DNA of 64,000 bases from Maribacter sp. PR1 (GCF_028464145.1 NZ_JAQPCG010000001.1:62001-126000), one strand, 5' to 3'. Positions 27,493 to 36,681 are shown, counted from the stretch's first letter. Numbers and translations: made by a program. Notes: generated by a model not told the origin, from the sequence alone.

Positions 27493-29067
27493 ATGGAAAA
27501 AAGAACCTATAATATCCTTTTCCATTTGCATACGGTAAGTGGTATTGTTATCAGCGTGGCGTTATACGTTATTTTTTTTGCGGGGTCATTTTCATTTTTT
27601 AGGGATGAAATAGCCAATTGGGAACGTGGTCATAAAATTACAGTACAAGATCAAATTCCCAATGATGTTGATGGTGTATTGAAAAATCTTGGTGAAGATT
27701 ATAATTTGGACGGGAGGGACATCGAGATTTCACATTATTTCAACGAACGAAATATTAATGTGAACATAAGTAGTTCCAAACATCCCGATGCTCGGAATGC
27801 GGACAAGCAGGGCACTTTTTTTTATTATGATACCCAAGATGGCTCAAAGGGTAGCTATCAGGAAAATTATAGCCTTGGCGAATTTCTATACCGATTACAT
27901 TTCTTGGACCAGATTCCTTATCCATACGGGCGTTACCTTTCCGGTTTTGTAGCCTTCTTTTTTTTATTTGCCATCTTTACGGGCATTGTTGTACACTGGA
28001 ACAAAATGGTATCTAATTTTTATGTTTTTAGACCTTGGCAAAAACTAAAGACGCTATGGACCGATGCCCATACGGCATTGGGGGTAATAGGTTTTCCTTT
28101 TCAATTTGTGTATGCCCTTACCGGCGCATTTTTTCTACTAAAAGCTCTATTGGTGGCTCCTACCGTTCTGGCTTTGTATGATGGTAATCAAACCCAATTA
28201 TTTGAGGACCTGGAATACAGCCATCCCATTTTTGAATACTCCGGAAAACCTCTGGAAGTACCTATCAACATTAATAGTTATATACTACGGGCAAAACAAA
28301 AATGGCCAGGGTTTAACGTAACAGAAGCCCACATCTTCAATTATAATGATGCCAATATGCATGTCTCAATAAGCGGGCATTTGGAGTATTACTCAAAATT
28401 CAATGGTATGGGCAATGCTGTTTATAAGGTATCTGACAATAGCTTGGTAGCGCAAAAAAATCCCTTGGAAACCAGTTCCTATTTGGATGGGGTAAAAAAT
28501 ACCTTGTTCCGTTTACACCTAGGGGATTATGGGGGGCTAGGTTTAAGGCTTATTTCGTTCGTCCTAGGAATTATATCCTGTTTTGTGATTATTTCGGGTA
28601 TCATGATTTGGTTGGTGGCCCGCGATAAAAAACATGTTCCAGAAAAAAGAAGACGTTTCAATACCAACGTTGTCAGAGTTTATTTATCCATTTGTCTGAC
28701 CATGTATCCCATAACGGCCTTGCAATTTATACTGGTAAAGATTTTTCAACCTACCGATGGAAAACTGTTCATAAGTAACACCTATTTTATTGGGTGGCTC
28801 CTCTTGTCCATCATTTTTATAATCAAGAACGACAATATCTTTACCAATAGATGGACTTTAATTTCCGGAGGGATTTTAGGACTCCTGATTCCTATAGTAG
28901 ATGGCATGATGACGGGTAACTGGTTTTGGGTCGCCTATAAAAATGGATGCCAACATATTCTTTTGGTAGATTTATTGTGGTTGGTTCTTGGAGGGGTATC
29001 ACTTTGGATTGCTTTTTTCAAATTGAAAAGAAAAGCAAACAAGACCCTTGCAGGGACAAAAACTTGA
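27493..29067 (+). CDS. PepSY-domain inner-membrane protein, probable ferric-siderophore reductase
   Basis: 524 residues with a membrane helix near residues 13-35, a periplasmic PepSY region, further helices near 150-170, 190-215 and 340-370, and four C-terminal helices. The PepSY-associated TM signatures LHFLDQIPYPYGRYLSGFVAFFFLFAIFTGIVVHWNKM and FRLHLGDYGGLGLRLISFVLGIISCFVIISGIMIWL are clear, with His residues in the helices suited to heme binding. Relatives (FpvG, PiuB-like) reduce ferric siderophores in the periplasm. It ends the iron operon. The reductase role is inference. Confidence 0.82.
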   Translation: MEKRTYNILFHLHTVSGIVISVALYVIFFAGSFSFFRDEIANWERGHKITVQDQIPNDVDGVLKNLGEDYNLDGRDIEISHYFNERNINVNISSSKHPDARNADKQGTFFYYDTQDGSKGSYQENYSLGEFLYRLHFLDQIPYPYGRYLSGFVAFFFLFAIFTGIVVHWNKMVSNFYVFRPWQKLKTLWTDAHTALGVIGFPFQFVYALTGAFFLLKALLVAPTVLALYDGNQTQLFEDLEYSHPIFEYSGKPLEVPININSYILRAKQKWPGFNVTEAHIFNYNDANMHVSISGHLEYYSKFNGMGNAVYKVSDNSLVAQKNPLETSSYLDGVKNTLFRLHLGDYGGLGLRLISFVLGIISCFVIISGIMIWLVARDKKHVPEKRRRFNTNVVRVYLSICLTMYPITALQFILVKIFQPTDGKLFISNTYFIGWLLLSIIFIIKNDNIFTNRWTLISGGILGLLIPIVDGMMTGNWFWVAYKNGCQHILLVDLLWLVLGGVSLWIAFFKLKRKANKTLAGTKT

Positions 29068-29071
29068 AGTG

Positions 29072-29449
29072 CTATCGTTTGTAAAACCCATTTTTTCTGA
29101 CCAAATAGGCATCTTCCAAAACTTCGGTCAAAACCTTGTCATCAATTTCCTCGAGGGAGGCAAAACGCAACGAACGTACTACTTTTCGCTTTTCAGAGAC
29201 CATTTTATCCAAATGTTTGGTCAAATGTGCAGAGTTCCAAAAAGCGATATCCACGAATTGTTTTTTATGGGATGCGTTCAAATAGCAAATGGGAGACTTG
29301 TCAACATAGAAACAAGGAATATTCCATTTGTATTTTAGAGAAACCTCAGGAAGCGTTTTTTCAATAACCAGTTGCAAATGCATCAAAATACTCCTGTAGG
29401 GCTCAGGTTGACTGAATATGTAATTCTCAGCTGGGTTCATAAAAATCAA
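29072..29449 (-). CDS. DUF1801 (YdhG-like) protein
   Basis: Up to 125 residues; ATG 29440 (MNPAENYIFSQ) is a better start than 29449. The SQPEPYRSILMHLQLVIEKTLPEVSLKYKWNIPCFYVDKSPICYLNASHKKQFVDIAFWNSAHL segment is characteristic of DUF1801, a small cytoplasmic YdhG/frataxin-like fold. The role is unknown, though iron-related functions have been suggested for such folds. It converges with the PepSY gene, four bases apart. Confidence 0.8.
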   Translation of the reverse strand: MIFMNPAENYIFSQPEPYRSILMHLQLVIEKTLPEVSLKYKWNIPCFYVDKSPICYLNASHKKQFVDIAFWNSAHLTKHLDKMVSEKRKVVRSLRFASLEEIDDKVLTEVLEDAYLVRKNGFYKR

Positions 29450-29527
29450 TTTTTAATTGAAGCAGTATATTTTCAGTGTAAGTTATGGGGACGGGATTCA
29501 AATATATAGTTTTACACCTTTCAAGAA

Positions 29528-30439
29528 ATGAACATGCCAAAAAAATATGCTACACTAATTTTTATTCTTACAATTTTTCAATTTTCCATTTCTTGTTTTG
29601 CGCAGAACAATGAGGAAAAGGATTGGATTTTTAAAAATAGTAAAACCCTGTCTGAAATGTGGGAATTGAAGGAAGAATACCACAGAGGCACCTTTATTAT
29701 TACCTCTTACGAGCCTGTATATTTTACGGTGGGCAAATTTTCCACGAACACCAATAAGTTTCCCAGTAGCGAGGAAAGGAACAATTTTTTATCAGAACCC
29801 GTAGAACTTGATGTAGTGGAGGCCAAATTTCAGCTAAGTTTGAAAACCAAAGTTTTTTACAAGGCACTTTGGGGTAAGGCCGATGTTTGGGCAGCGTTTT
29901 CACAACGGGCCTATTGGCAACTATACAACAAAGAACTTTCCAGACCTTTCAGGGAAACGAACTACCAGCCAGAAATAATCCTAAATTTCCCATTGAACTT
30001 TAAGGTGTTGGGTTTTACGGGAAGAATGGCGGGAGCTGCATTTGTACACGAATCCAACGGTAGGTCCGACCCGCTTTCCAGAAGTTGGAACCGATTTAGC
30101 GTTCATGCTGGATTTGATCGTGGCCCCTTGCAAATCATGCTCAAAAATTGGATCAGGTTGGGCGGTAGTAATGATGATAATCCCCAAATTATGGACTATA
30201 TAGGAAGAGCCGAGGCCAAAGTCACCTATGATTGGGGCAGGCAGCGCTTCTACGCCATAGCTAGGCACTCACTGCGGTTTGGCGATAAAAGTAGGGGCAG
30301 CATACAATTGAACTATTCCTTTCCAATTGTTAAAAATTTTAGTGCCCACATTCAAATTTTTGACGGGTATGGTGAAAGCCTTATTGACTACAACCACAGG
30401 CAAACCACTTTTGGAGTTGGGGTTTCTTTGATAAATTAA
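29528..30439 (+). CDS. pldA: Outer-membrane phospholipase A (OMPLA)
   Basis: 303 residues with a signal peptide (to SCFAQ) and a 12-strand-like barrel. The active-site block FVHESNGRSDPLSRSWNRF holds His174 and Ser176, and Asn188 lies 14 residues after the His. This is the spacing of the E. coli H142-S144-N156 triad. The enzyme hydrolyses phospholipids that reach the outer leaflet, helping keep lipid asymmetry. It is encoded alone and points away from the DUF1801 gene. Confidence 0.88.
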   Translation: MNMPKKYATLIFILTIFQFSISCFAQNNEEKDWIFKNSKTLSEMWELKEEYHRGTFIITSYEPVYFTVGKFSTNTNKFPSSEERNNFLSEPVELDVVEAKFQLSLKTKVFYKALWGKADVWAAFSQRAYWQLYNKELSRPFRETNYQPEIILNFPLNFKVLGFTGRMAGAAFVHESNGRSDPLSRSWNRFSVHAGFDRGPLQIMLKNWIRLGGSNDDNPQIMDYIGRAEAKVTYDWGRQRFYAIARHSLRFGDKSRGSIQLNYSFPIVKNFSAHIQIFDGYGESLIDYNHRQTTFGVGVSLIN

Positions 30440-30494
30440 AGATTTTTTAATGTAAAATAAATGGCTAGCCGTTCACGAAATAAGCTCATATTCA

Positions 30495-30502
30495 TACATT
30501 TG
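30495..30502 (+). promoter_or_regulatory. Possible -7 box before the PHP gene
   Basis: TACATTTG is an exact TANNTTTG match ending 14 bases before the ATG at 30517. A -33 TTG element is not evident. Confidence 0.4.
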
Positions 30503-30516
30503 AAAAAATACCGATC

Positions 30517-31632
30517 ATGAAAAACCTAATAGTCCTCGTTTTAATATTAACAACCATTACCGCAGTTGGTCAAGAACATTCACACCGGAGCTCAAGACCC
30601 TTGACCTTCCCGGATATACCTGGATATAAGAGTATTAAGACCGATTTACATATGCATACCGTTTTTTCTGATGGAAATGTTTGGCCTAATATTAGGGTAC
30701 AAGAAGCCCTTCGAGATAACCTGGATGTTATTTCGCTTACGGAGCATTTGGAATATCAACCTCATTCCAAAGATATTCCCCACCCAGATAGAAACCGCTC
30801 TTATAAAATCGCTTTACAGGAAGCCAAAGACCATGACCTTCTGATTGTCCATGGTTCAGAAATTACCCGAGATGCCCCGATGGGACATAACAATGCGGTT
30901 TTTATAGAAGATGCCAACCCCATACTACAGGATAAAGCAGAAAATGCTTTCGCCGAAGCAAAAAAACAGAATGCTTTTGTATTCTGGAACCATCCGGCCT
31001 GGTATGCCCAAAACCCTGATGGAAATCCTATACTGAGCGAATTTCAAAAGGAAAGAATTAATAAAGGAGAGCTACACGGTATCGAAGTAATCAATATGAC
31101 GGACTACGCCGAGGAATCCTTGGCCTTGGCTTTGGAGAATAACCTGACCATCATGGGTACGAGCGACGTTCATGGTCTCATTGATTGGGATTATACCGAG
31201 AAAGGAAACCACCGACCCATTACCTTGGTATTTACCAAGGAGAAAAGCATCCCTTCCGTAAAAGAAGCGCTATTCGCCGGAAGAACCGTGGCCGTTTACA
31301 ATGATTTAATGGTAGGTAGGGAAGAATTTTTGGCACCTTTATTGCAAGCAAGCCTTAAAGTAGAAAGCGCCACTTATGCAGGAAATAGTAATGTATTGGA
31401 AATTGAACTGACCAACATAACCAGCAGCGACCTATTGTTTCAAAATGAATCCGCCTATACTTTTTATGATAGCTCCCCAGTTTTCGAAATTTCAGCGGGT
31501 GAAACAAAAATGCTTCATTTAAAAACACTCGAGCGAAAATCTGCGGTAGACCTAAAACTAAGAGCCTTAGGTTGTTTTGTTGCCCCAAAAATACAACCTG
31601 TAGTCACATGGACTTTTAATCCCAGCAATTAA
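30517..31632 (+). CDS. Secreted PHP-domain phosphodiesterase (Sb-PDE-like)
   Basis: 371 residues with a signal peptide (to AVGQ). The PHP metal site is clear: DLHMHTVFSDG near residue 45, LTEHLEY near 82, VHGSEIT, FWNHPAW and GTSDVHG. A C-terminal beta-sandwich (about 265-371) follows. The arrangement matches the Sb-PDE family of periplasmic phosphodiesterases/phosphotriesterase-like enzymes. It probably hydrolyses phosphate esters in the periplasm for phosphate supply. It converges with the oxidoreductase gene, one base between stops. Confidence 0.82.
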   Translation: MKNLIVLVLILTTITAVGQEHSHRSSRPLTFPDIPGYKSIKTDLHMHTVFSDGNVWPNIRVQEALRDNLDVISLTEHLEYQPHSKDIPHPDRNRSYKIALQEAKDHDLLIVHGSEITRDAPMGHNNAVFIEDANPILQDKAENAFAEAKKQNAFVFWNHPAWYAQNPDGNPILSEFQKERINKGELHGIEVINMTDYAEESLALALENNLTIMGTSDVHGLIDWDYTEKGNHRPITLVFTKEKSIPSVKEALFAGRTVAVYNDLMVGREEFLAPLLQASLKVESATYAGNSNVLEIELTNITSSDLLFQNESAYTFYDSSPVFEISAGETKMLHLKTLERKSAVDLKLRALGCFVAPKIQPVVTWTFNPSN

Positions 31633-31633
31633 T

Positions 31634-32830
31634 CTAGGACACAAAATCCTTTAAATAACTATACCTTTCGGTTAGCTTACCGCTTTGGGTCATGCGTGCC
31701 CGTTGTAGTACCCCATCCTTATCGTTGTTGAAAAAGGCAGGAATGACATTTTTCACAAATGCCTCGCCAAAACCTTCACTGGCATCTCTTGGAAGTTCAC
31801 AAGGCAAGTTATCAACGGCCATAACGGCAATCGCATCGAGATTTTTAAAGTCGGTTTCTTTTTCCGTTTGTGGGTCATAGCCATAGATTGGTTCAGCTAT
31901 AGTCGATGCTTTAATAGTTGAGGCCACGGGACCATCGATATCGCAACTGACATCCGCAACTACCTTAATTTTAAACTCTGGTTGTTTTGCATCTTCCCGG
32001 GTATAAAGATAGGGGGCACCCTGTCCGTAAAAATGTCCTGCAATATAGAAATCGGTAACCCTTGCAAATCTAAAAAAGTTAGATTTATACTCTTCCGGAT
32101 GGGCAAAAAAATCCGCCTTGTTTCCACGAACCCCATCTTTACGTTTGTTGTATTCGCCAGCATCGATTTGGCAATAGACAGGTTCATTAAATTCTTCCTC
32201 CAGATACTCACTGACGTTTACCCTTCGCATTCCCATGCCATCCAACATTTCTCGGGAACCGTTACCTACCCTTCCCCTGCCGGTAAGCAGTACTTTGATA
32301 TTGGGTAGTTTCAATTTTTTAAGTTCGCTTATCAATGCCTGTTGATCAGGCAAATCATTGGCTTTGGGCAGTTGAAATATTCCATATTTGAGTCCGTAAG
32401 CTCTAAAACCATTGTAGGCCCCTACAATACCCGCATACCTGCCAAAGGCTACTAGACGTTGCTCTTGTTTATTGGTGATGACCTCGTGGTCATATAGCTC
32501 TATATTTTTCTCCAAAATAGCTTGGAGCAGTGCCCTATTATAGGGTTGCTTTTTAATGGTATGGGAGAAGAAAAAGTATTTCTTATGGGGTATTAAGGCT
32601 TTTATAGGTACCTCTTTCACCCCTAAGAGAACATCGCAATCTTCCATTTCATCGGCAACGGGTATACCCATTTTAATATAGGCATCGTCCGCATAGGCTC
32701 GAATTGGCGATGGTTCTACGATGATTTCCGCATTGGGAAATGACTTTACGACTTTTTGACAGGCCGTTGGGGACAATACTACGCGCCTATCGGGCGGATT
32801 TTTGCGTTCTCTAATAATGCCAAACTTCAT
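31634..32830 (-). CDS. NAD(P)-dependent alanine/saccharopine-dehydrogenase-like oxidoreductase
   Basis: I place the start at ATG 32830 (MKFGIIRERKNPPDRRVVLSP, 398 residues), the normal opening of the alanine dehydrogenase/transhydrogenase N-terminal domain; an upstream ATG at 32878 would add an unlikely 16 residues. The N-domain has RRVVLSPTACQKV and DCDVLLGVKEVP; the Rossmann half has KVLLTGRGRVGNGSREMLDGMGM, and DVSCDIDGPVAST lies later. The family includes lysine-forming saccharopine dehydrogenases and alanine dehydrogenases. The substrate cannot be settled here. It ends one base from the PHP stop. Confidence 0.75.
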   Translation of the reverse strand: MKFGIIRERKNPPDRRVVLSPTACQKVVKSFPNAEIIVEPSPIRAYADDAYIKMGIPVADEMEDCDVLLGVKEVPIKALIPHKKYFFFSHTIKKQPYNRALLQAILEKNIELYDHEVITNKQEQRLVAFGRYAGIVGAYNGFRAYGLKYGIFQLPKANDLPDQQALISELKKLKLPNIKVLLTGRGRVGNGSREMLDGMGMRRVNVSEYLEEEFNEPVYCQIDAGEYNKRKDGVRGNKADFFAHPEEYKSNFFRFARVTDFYIAGHFYGQGAPYLYTREDAKQPEFKIKVVADVSCDIDGPVASTIKASTIAEPIYGYDPQTEKETDFKNLDAIAVMAVDNLPCELPRDASEGFGEAFVKNVIPAFFNNDKDGVLQRARMTQSGKLTERYSYLKDFVS

Positions 32831-32924
32831 ATATTCTTTTGGTATGGATTTTGAGCTAAAATAAGTAAATAAGGACACTTGGAATTAGCTCTAGGTAAAA
32901 TTATAGCGAATGCTAAACTTTTGT

Positions 32925-32932
32925 TAGCTTTG
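32925..32932 (+). promoter_or_regulatory. -7 box of ssrA
   Basis: TAGCTTTG is an exact TANNTTTG match, 49 bases before the mature tmRNA 5' end, leaving a short leader for processing. No clear -33 element is seen. Confidence 0.5.
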
Positions 32933-32981
32933 CGACCCGACCATATTTTTATGGTCAATGTATTAAGTTCATAAACATATT

Positions 32982-33378
32982 GGGGCCGACTGGTTTTGAC
33001 AGCGAGACCAATGGCATTGTAAGCATGCCGAGCGCTGGGGTACAGCTCGTTAATATCATACTTCACACTTTTAATTGGCGAAAATAATTACGCTCTTGCC
33101 GCATAATCTGAATTATAGTAAGATTTGCCTCGTCCCTACAAGGTAGGGAAGCGAGATGTTCCTGAATAGCCCTTGTTGATGGCGATTCATTTAGGAGCAC
33201 CAGAAAAATCAACACAAGGGTATCCGCTAGCTTTGGCGGTACCACTAAAACTTAAAGAAGATAAGTGTACATTAGGCGGTTTCTGGTCAGGTGTACATCG
33301 AAAACTAAGCAGATACTAAGCATGTAGAAAGCACTGACGTTGCTTGTTTGGACGAGGGTTCGAATCCCTCCGGCTCCA
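32982..33378 (+). ncRNA. ssrA: tmRNA (SsrA)
   Basis: The 5' end GGGGCCGACTGG pairs with the 3' GGCTCC acceptor strand, and the T-arm GGGTTCGAATCCC lies at about 33358-33370. The tag frame at 33077-33106 encodes GENNYALAA and ends TAA, the form usual for Flavobacteriaceae, with the resume region in TTAATTGGCG. The terminal CCA is not encoded (A is followed by CGA), so it must be added after processing. tmRNA frees stalled ribosomes and tags the products for proteolysis. A terminator follows 12 bases later. Confidence 0.95.
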
Positions 33379-33389
33379 CGACGCTCAAG

Positions 33390-33420
33390 AAACCACGCCA
33401 TCAGGCGTGGTTTTGTGTTT
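33390..33420 (+). terminator. Terminator of ssrA
   Basis: Stem AAACCACGCC / GGCGTGGTTT with loop ATCA, followed by a T-rich tail (TTGTGTTTTAT). It sits 12 bases after the tmRNA acceptor stem. Confidence 0.85.
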
Positions 33421-33465
33421 TATGGAAATTCAAAACTTTGTTTTGGAAATGAAGTAAAATACAGA

Positions 33466-33538
33466 ACCAGAAGCTTGAGCTTCGTGGTTTCCTATTTGCA
33501 ACTTTGGTAAGGAGGGAACATCGAAGATAATCCTCCTT
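33466..33538. repeat. Two inverted repeats after ssrA
   Basis: First, AACCAGAAGC and GCTTCGTGGTT form a hairpin at about 33466-33490. Second, AAGGAGG (33509-33515) pairs with CCTCCTT (33532-33538). They could be backup terminators or traces of older insertion near tmRNA. I see no direct repeat or integrase. Confidence 0.35.
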
Positions 33539-33616
33539 CTTTAATAAAATCAAAAATTAATTAATAAGTAATCGACCTTTTTGTTTGCTCGCTTTCTTGA
33601 CCTGTAATATCAGGCA

Positions 33617-34540
33617 TTAAAAACCTTTAATCCAATTAAATTTTTGTTGAATTATTTCCTCCTTGTTCTTAGCTAAATAGTCCAAAAAAGCTACTGCTGC
33701 AGGTGAAAGGTTTTTTGACTTTAGCCAAATAAGGTTCCAATTGGTGATAATAGGTAATCCTTTCACAGGTATAATTTTAACATCTTTGTTTTTCAAGGCA
33801 TTTTTTATGCCTATTAAAGGCATTATAGAGCAGCCCAAACCTGAAATAACCGCCTGTTTTACTGCTTCATTGGAAGTAAGCTCCATCGTTTTATTTACAG
33901 AAAAATTATTACTTTCTATGAAGGATTCCATCGCGTTCCTGGTTGCTGAACCGGGCTCTCTATAAATCAAGGGAACTTTCTCGAAAAGACTCCTTTTGGT
34001 TGGCGATTTGGGAAATTTTCTATTATAGCTACTTACGTAGAACAGTTTGTTTGGCATGAGCTCCACCCCCTTTACATTTAACTTATCCGGTAATACGGAA
34101 ACCAAAGCAAAATCCACCTCATTCTTTTCCAAACTTCGTACTACTTTTGTTTTATTGGTGACATCCATGATGAGGTCCACACCGGGATTTTCTTTCATAA
34201 AATCGGACATAAAAAAAGGCATCACATATTTTCCTGTGGAAACAACCGATATTTTTAGTCGACCTGAAAGTTTTCCTTGAAAGGCCATGGTTCGATAATT
34301 TATTTCTTGAACCTGATTTAAAATTCTTTCGGCAGCTTGTGCGATTTCCTTTCCGAAATCCGTGATAAAAAGTCGTCTTCCCACTACCTCCGTTAGGGGA
34401 ATTGGAAACTGATCTTGAAAGTTTTTAAGCTGAATGGAGACGGCTGGTTGAGTCAAATGCAACTCCTCAGATGCTTTTGTAATACTCTGTAATTCAGATA
34501 TCTTAAGGAATATTTGAAGTTGATGCAAAGTATAATTCAT
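33617..34540 (-). CDS. LysR-family regulator (CbbR/CmpR-like by context)
   Basis: 307 residues. The N-terminal winged helix-turn-helix (1-60, LQIFLKISELQSITKASEELHLTQPAVSIQLKNFQ) is clear, and residues 90-300 form a type-2 periplasmic-binding-like effector domain. It is divergent from the DAB inorganic-carbon transporter operon, with 90 bases between, matching the CbbR/CmpR regulators that control CO2-related genes. The effector is unknown here. Confidence 0.88.
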   Translation of the reverse strand: MNYTLHQLQIFLKISELQSITKASEELHLTQPAVSIQLKNFQDQFPIPLTEVVGRRLFITDFGKEIAQAAERILNQVQEINYRTMAFQGKLSGRLKISVVSTGKYVMPFFMSDFMKENPGVDLIMDVTNKTKVVRSLEKNEVDFALVSVLPDKLNVKGVELMPNKLFYVSSYNRKFPKSPTKRSLFEKVPLIYREPGSATRNAMESFIESNNFSVNKTMELTSNEAVKQAVISGLGCSIMPLIGIKNALKNKDVKIIPVKGLPIITNWNLIWLKSKNLSPAAVAFLDYLAKNKEEIIQQKFNWIKGF

Positions 34541-34573
34541 AAAATATTTTAATGTTTATCATTATAAATATAA

Positions 34574-34595
34574 ATAAAATTTTATAATAATTATA
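34574..34595. promoter_or_regulatory. Overlapping palindromes, candidate LysR operator
   Basis: ATAAAATTTTAT (34574-34585) and TATAATAATTATA (34583-34595) are both perfect palindromes in the gap between the LysR gene and the dab operon. A CATCTTTG -7-like box follows at 34599-34606. The AT-rich context makes chance palindromes possible. Confidence 0.3.
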
Positions 34596-34630
34596 CTACA
34601 TCTTTGTATTAGAAATCTAAAAAAACATTC

Positions 34631-34939
34631 ATGGAAACTCAAGAACTTAAAAAAACAAAAAAGAATCAAAAAACAATTAACCTTGTCGATGGAACCTTCA
34701 CACCTAGTGAAGCATCTGACGTGATTACGGCTCTTATCGACGAAAAAATAAACTTCCACAAAATACAACGTTTACAAATCTGGGAGGGTAACCATAAGAG
34801 TAAGACCCATGGTCTGGATAACAGAATTCAAGAACTACAAAAGGAAAAAGAATTGGCACGTGATATTATCAACGAAGCAAGAACAAAGGGATGTAATCTA
34901 GTTATTAATGGCACCTTGGATTTAAAGTACGTGCAATAA
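34631..34939 (+). CDS. Conserved-looking small cytoplasmic protein, dab operon (unknown)
   Basis: 102 residues, no signal peptide or membrane helix. The sequence is mostly helical and charged: VDGTFTPSEASDVITALIDEKINFHKIQRLQIWEGNHKSKTHGLDNRIQELQKEKELARDIINEARTKG, then a short beta segment (NLVINGTLDLKYVQ). A coiled-coil-prone middle is likely. Similar proteins occur in other Flavobacteriaceae, to my recollection, without known function. It leads the dab operon and shows no PII-like motif. Confidence 0.7.
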   Translation: METQELKKTKKNQKTINLVDGTFTPSEASDVITALIDEKINFHKIQRLQIWEGNHKSKTHGLDNRIQELQKEKELARDIINEARTKGCNLVINGTLDLKYVQ

Positions 34940-34994
34940 GAATTGAGTCGATTTTTTTGGTCTCGAACCACAATTAAAATTTCAAAATAAAATT

Positions 34995-35201
34995 ATGCAG
35001 AAAAATAAAAATTCATACATCATATTCCTCGGAGGGCTTATTATGCTAATCCTTATCATGCTGTCTTACCTTAACAACTCTATATTTTTAGAGGAACTAC
35101 TCCTTTGCGGTTTCATTATAGGGTTAACAACACTCGTAAATATGCTGGGGAAAGTAGAGAAGGTTCAATCTGAAAATAAGCAGACTCAAAAAGAGCTTTA
35201 A
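34995..35201 (+). CDS. Small two-helix membrane protein, dab operon
   Basis: 68 residues with two membrane helices (YIIFLGGLIMLILIMLSYL and FLEELLLCGFIIGLTTLVNML) and a charged tail (KVEKVQSENKQTQKEL). It starts 55 bases after the first small gene and ends 10 bases before dabB, so it is in the operon. It is too small for a carrier and may be an accessory subunit. No family recognised. Confidence 0.65.
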   Translation: MQKNKNSYIIFLGGLIMLILIMLSYLNNSIFLEELLLCGFIIGLTTLVNMLGKVEKVQSENKQTQKEL

Positions 35202-35211
35202 AATTAAAGAA

Positions 35212-36681
35212 ATGACCACACTTTTAAACAATACCCTGAAAATCAATTCAAGCGAAGCCAAAAAAGAGATTTTAACCGGGGTCACCCCGGTTTTATTTTG
35301 GCTTTTATTCACGGTAAATCTGGTTTATATAATTTATTATTTTCCAAATATACCAGAATGGCAATGGGGAGACCTTCTTAGAATAAATGGTTTTACCATT
35401 TTGTTAGCCACTACGGTTTCCTTTTTAAGTGCCATTATTAGCACTTATGCATACACATACTTCAAAGAACGTAGTCACAGGTCAAGATTTATGCTCTTAT
35501 GCCTTGGGTTTACCGTTTCTGTCTTATTTTTTATTCTATCCAATCATTTATTACTTCTTGTATTAGGTTGGTTATTGATGGGGCTTACCATGTCCAGTCT
35601 AATAGGCATGAATAGCAATTGGGGAGAAGCGAGGGAAGCCCAAAAATTTTCTGGAGAATACTTTTTCGCGGGTAGTTTCCTTTTAGGTATTGGGTTGCTC
35701 GTACCGGCCGCTTATAACAATAGTATAACCTTGGAAGGTTGGTTGGCGAATATTGGTGAATCACCAAACTATATTTTGATATTTTCAGCCATTTGTATTA
35801 TTGGTGCCGCCATGATTCAGTCAGCCATATTTCCTTTTCACCGATGGTTGCTTTCCTCTTTAACGGCACCTACCCCAGCATCCGCATTAATGCACGCCGG
35901 ATTTGTAAACGGTTCGGGTATCCTATTGGCCTTATTGGCACCTCTAATTCTAGCCTCCCATACCTTGGACATCCTATTGATCATTGGAGGTTTAACTGCA
36001 ATAGCGGCACAGTTCATCAAGCTTATACAAGTGAACGTTAAACAAAGGTTGGCCTGCTCCACGATTGCTCAAATGGGCTTTATGATCATGCAATGTGGAT
36101 TGGGTTTCTTTAACGCAGCCATAACGCATTTAATACTTCATGGTTTTTACAAGGCTTCACTTTTTCTGTCCAGCGGAGAAGAAATTGAACAACTCGATCC
36201 AAAGAATCCGCCAAGTATTCGAATTAAATGGTACCAAGCAATAATTGTACTACTATTTAGTGTAATGGGTGCGTATACTTTCGCACAACTCACCGGAAAA
36301 GGTATGCAATGGGACAGCGGAATTTTTCTGACCTTAATAGCCTCCATTACAGTGGGACAAGCCACCTATAACATTATAAAGCAAAACCCATTGAGCGGTT
36401 GGCAAAAAATAGTATTGCCCCCGGTGCTTTTTATTGCCGGTATAGGCGCTTATGTGCTGTTTTATAATTGGGTAACCATACTGATGTCAGGCATGTCGGT
36501 TTTTGAGGCACCTACTGCTATTTCCCCCTTCCAAATTGGTTTCGGAATTGTCTTCTTAGTAGGATTCTTTCTAATGAAGCTTGGCATTTATAGAAAACTA
36601 CCTTGGCTTTATGTGAAGCTCTTGAATGTATCCCAACCTAACAAAAAAACCATTTTAATGTTTAAAAATAAAGCACAATGA
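35212..36681 (+). CDS. dabB: DAB inorganic-carbon transporter, membrane subunit DabB
   Basis: 489 residues with about 12-14 membrane helices, a NuoL/MrpA-like proton-conducting subunit. The signature region MIQSAIFPFHRWLLSSLTAPTPASALMHAGFVNGSGILL holds the conserved Lys/His-type antiporter region, and QVNVKQRLACSTIAQMGFMIMQCGLGFFNAAITHLILHGFYKASLFLSSG follows. With DabA it forms the DAB complex, which takes up CO2 and delivers bicarbonate, driven by a cation gradient. The stop overlaps the dabA ATG by four bases (ATGA). Confidence 0.9.
   Translation: MTTLLNNTLKINSSEAKKEILTGVTPVLFWLLFTVNLVYIIYYFPNIPEWQWGDLLRINGFTILLATTVSFLSAIISTYAYTYFKERSHRSRFMLLCLGFTVSVLFFILSNHLLLLVLGWLLMGLTMSSLIGMNSNWGEAREAQKFSGEYFFAGSFLLGIGLLVPAAYNNSITLEGWLANIGESPNYILIFSAICIIGAAMIQSAIFPFHRWLLSSLTAPTPASALMHAGFVNGSGILLALLAPLILASHTLDILLIIGGLTAIAAQFIKLIQVNVKQRLACSTIAQMGFMIMQCGLGFFNAAITHLILHGFYKASLFLSSGEEIEQLDPKNPPSIRIKWYQAIIVLLFSVMGAYTFAQLTGKGMQWDSGIFLTLIASITVGQATYNIIKQNPLSGWQKIVLPPVLFIAGIGAYVLFYNWVTILMSGMSVFEAPTAISPFQIGFGIVFLVGFFLMKLGIYRKLPWLYVKLLNVSQPNKKTILMFKNKAQ

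Noticed and set aside
33060..33245. 60-codon frame inside ssrA
   Set aside because: It lies within the structured tmRNA gene on the opposite strand and is not expected to be translated.
33381..33616. Integration site or mobile element at the tmRNA 3' end
   Set aside because: tmRNA ends are common targets, but I see no integrase, no direct repeat of the acceptor end and no foreign gene, only short hairpins.
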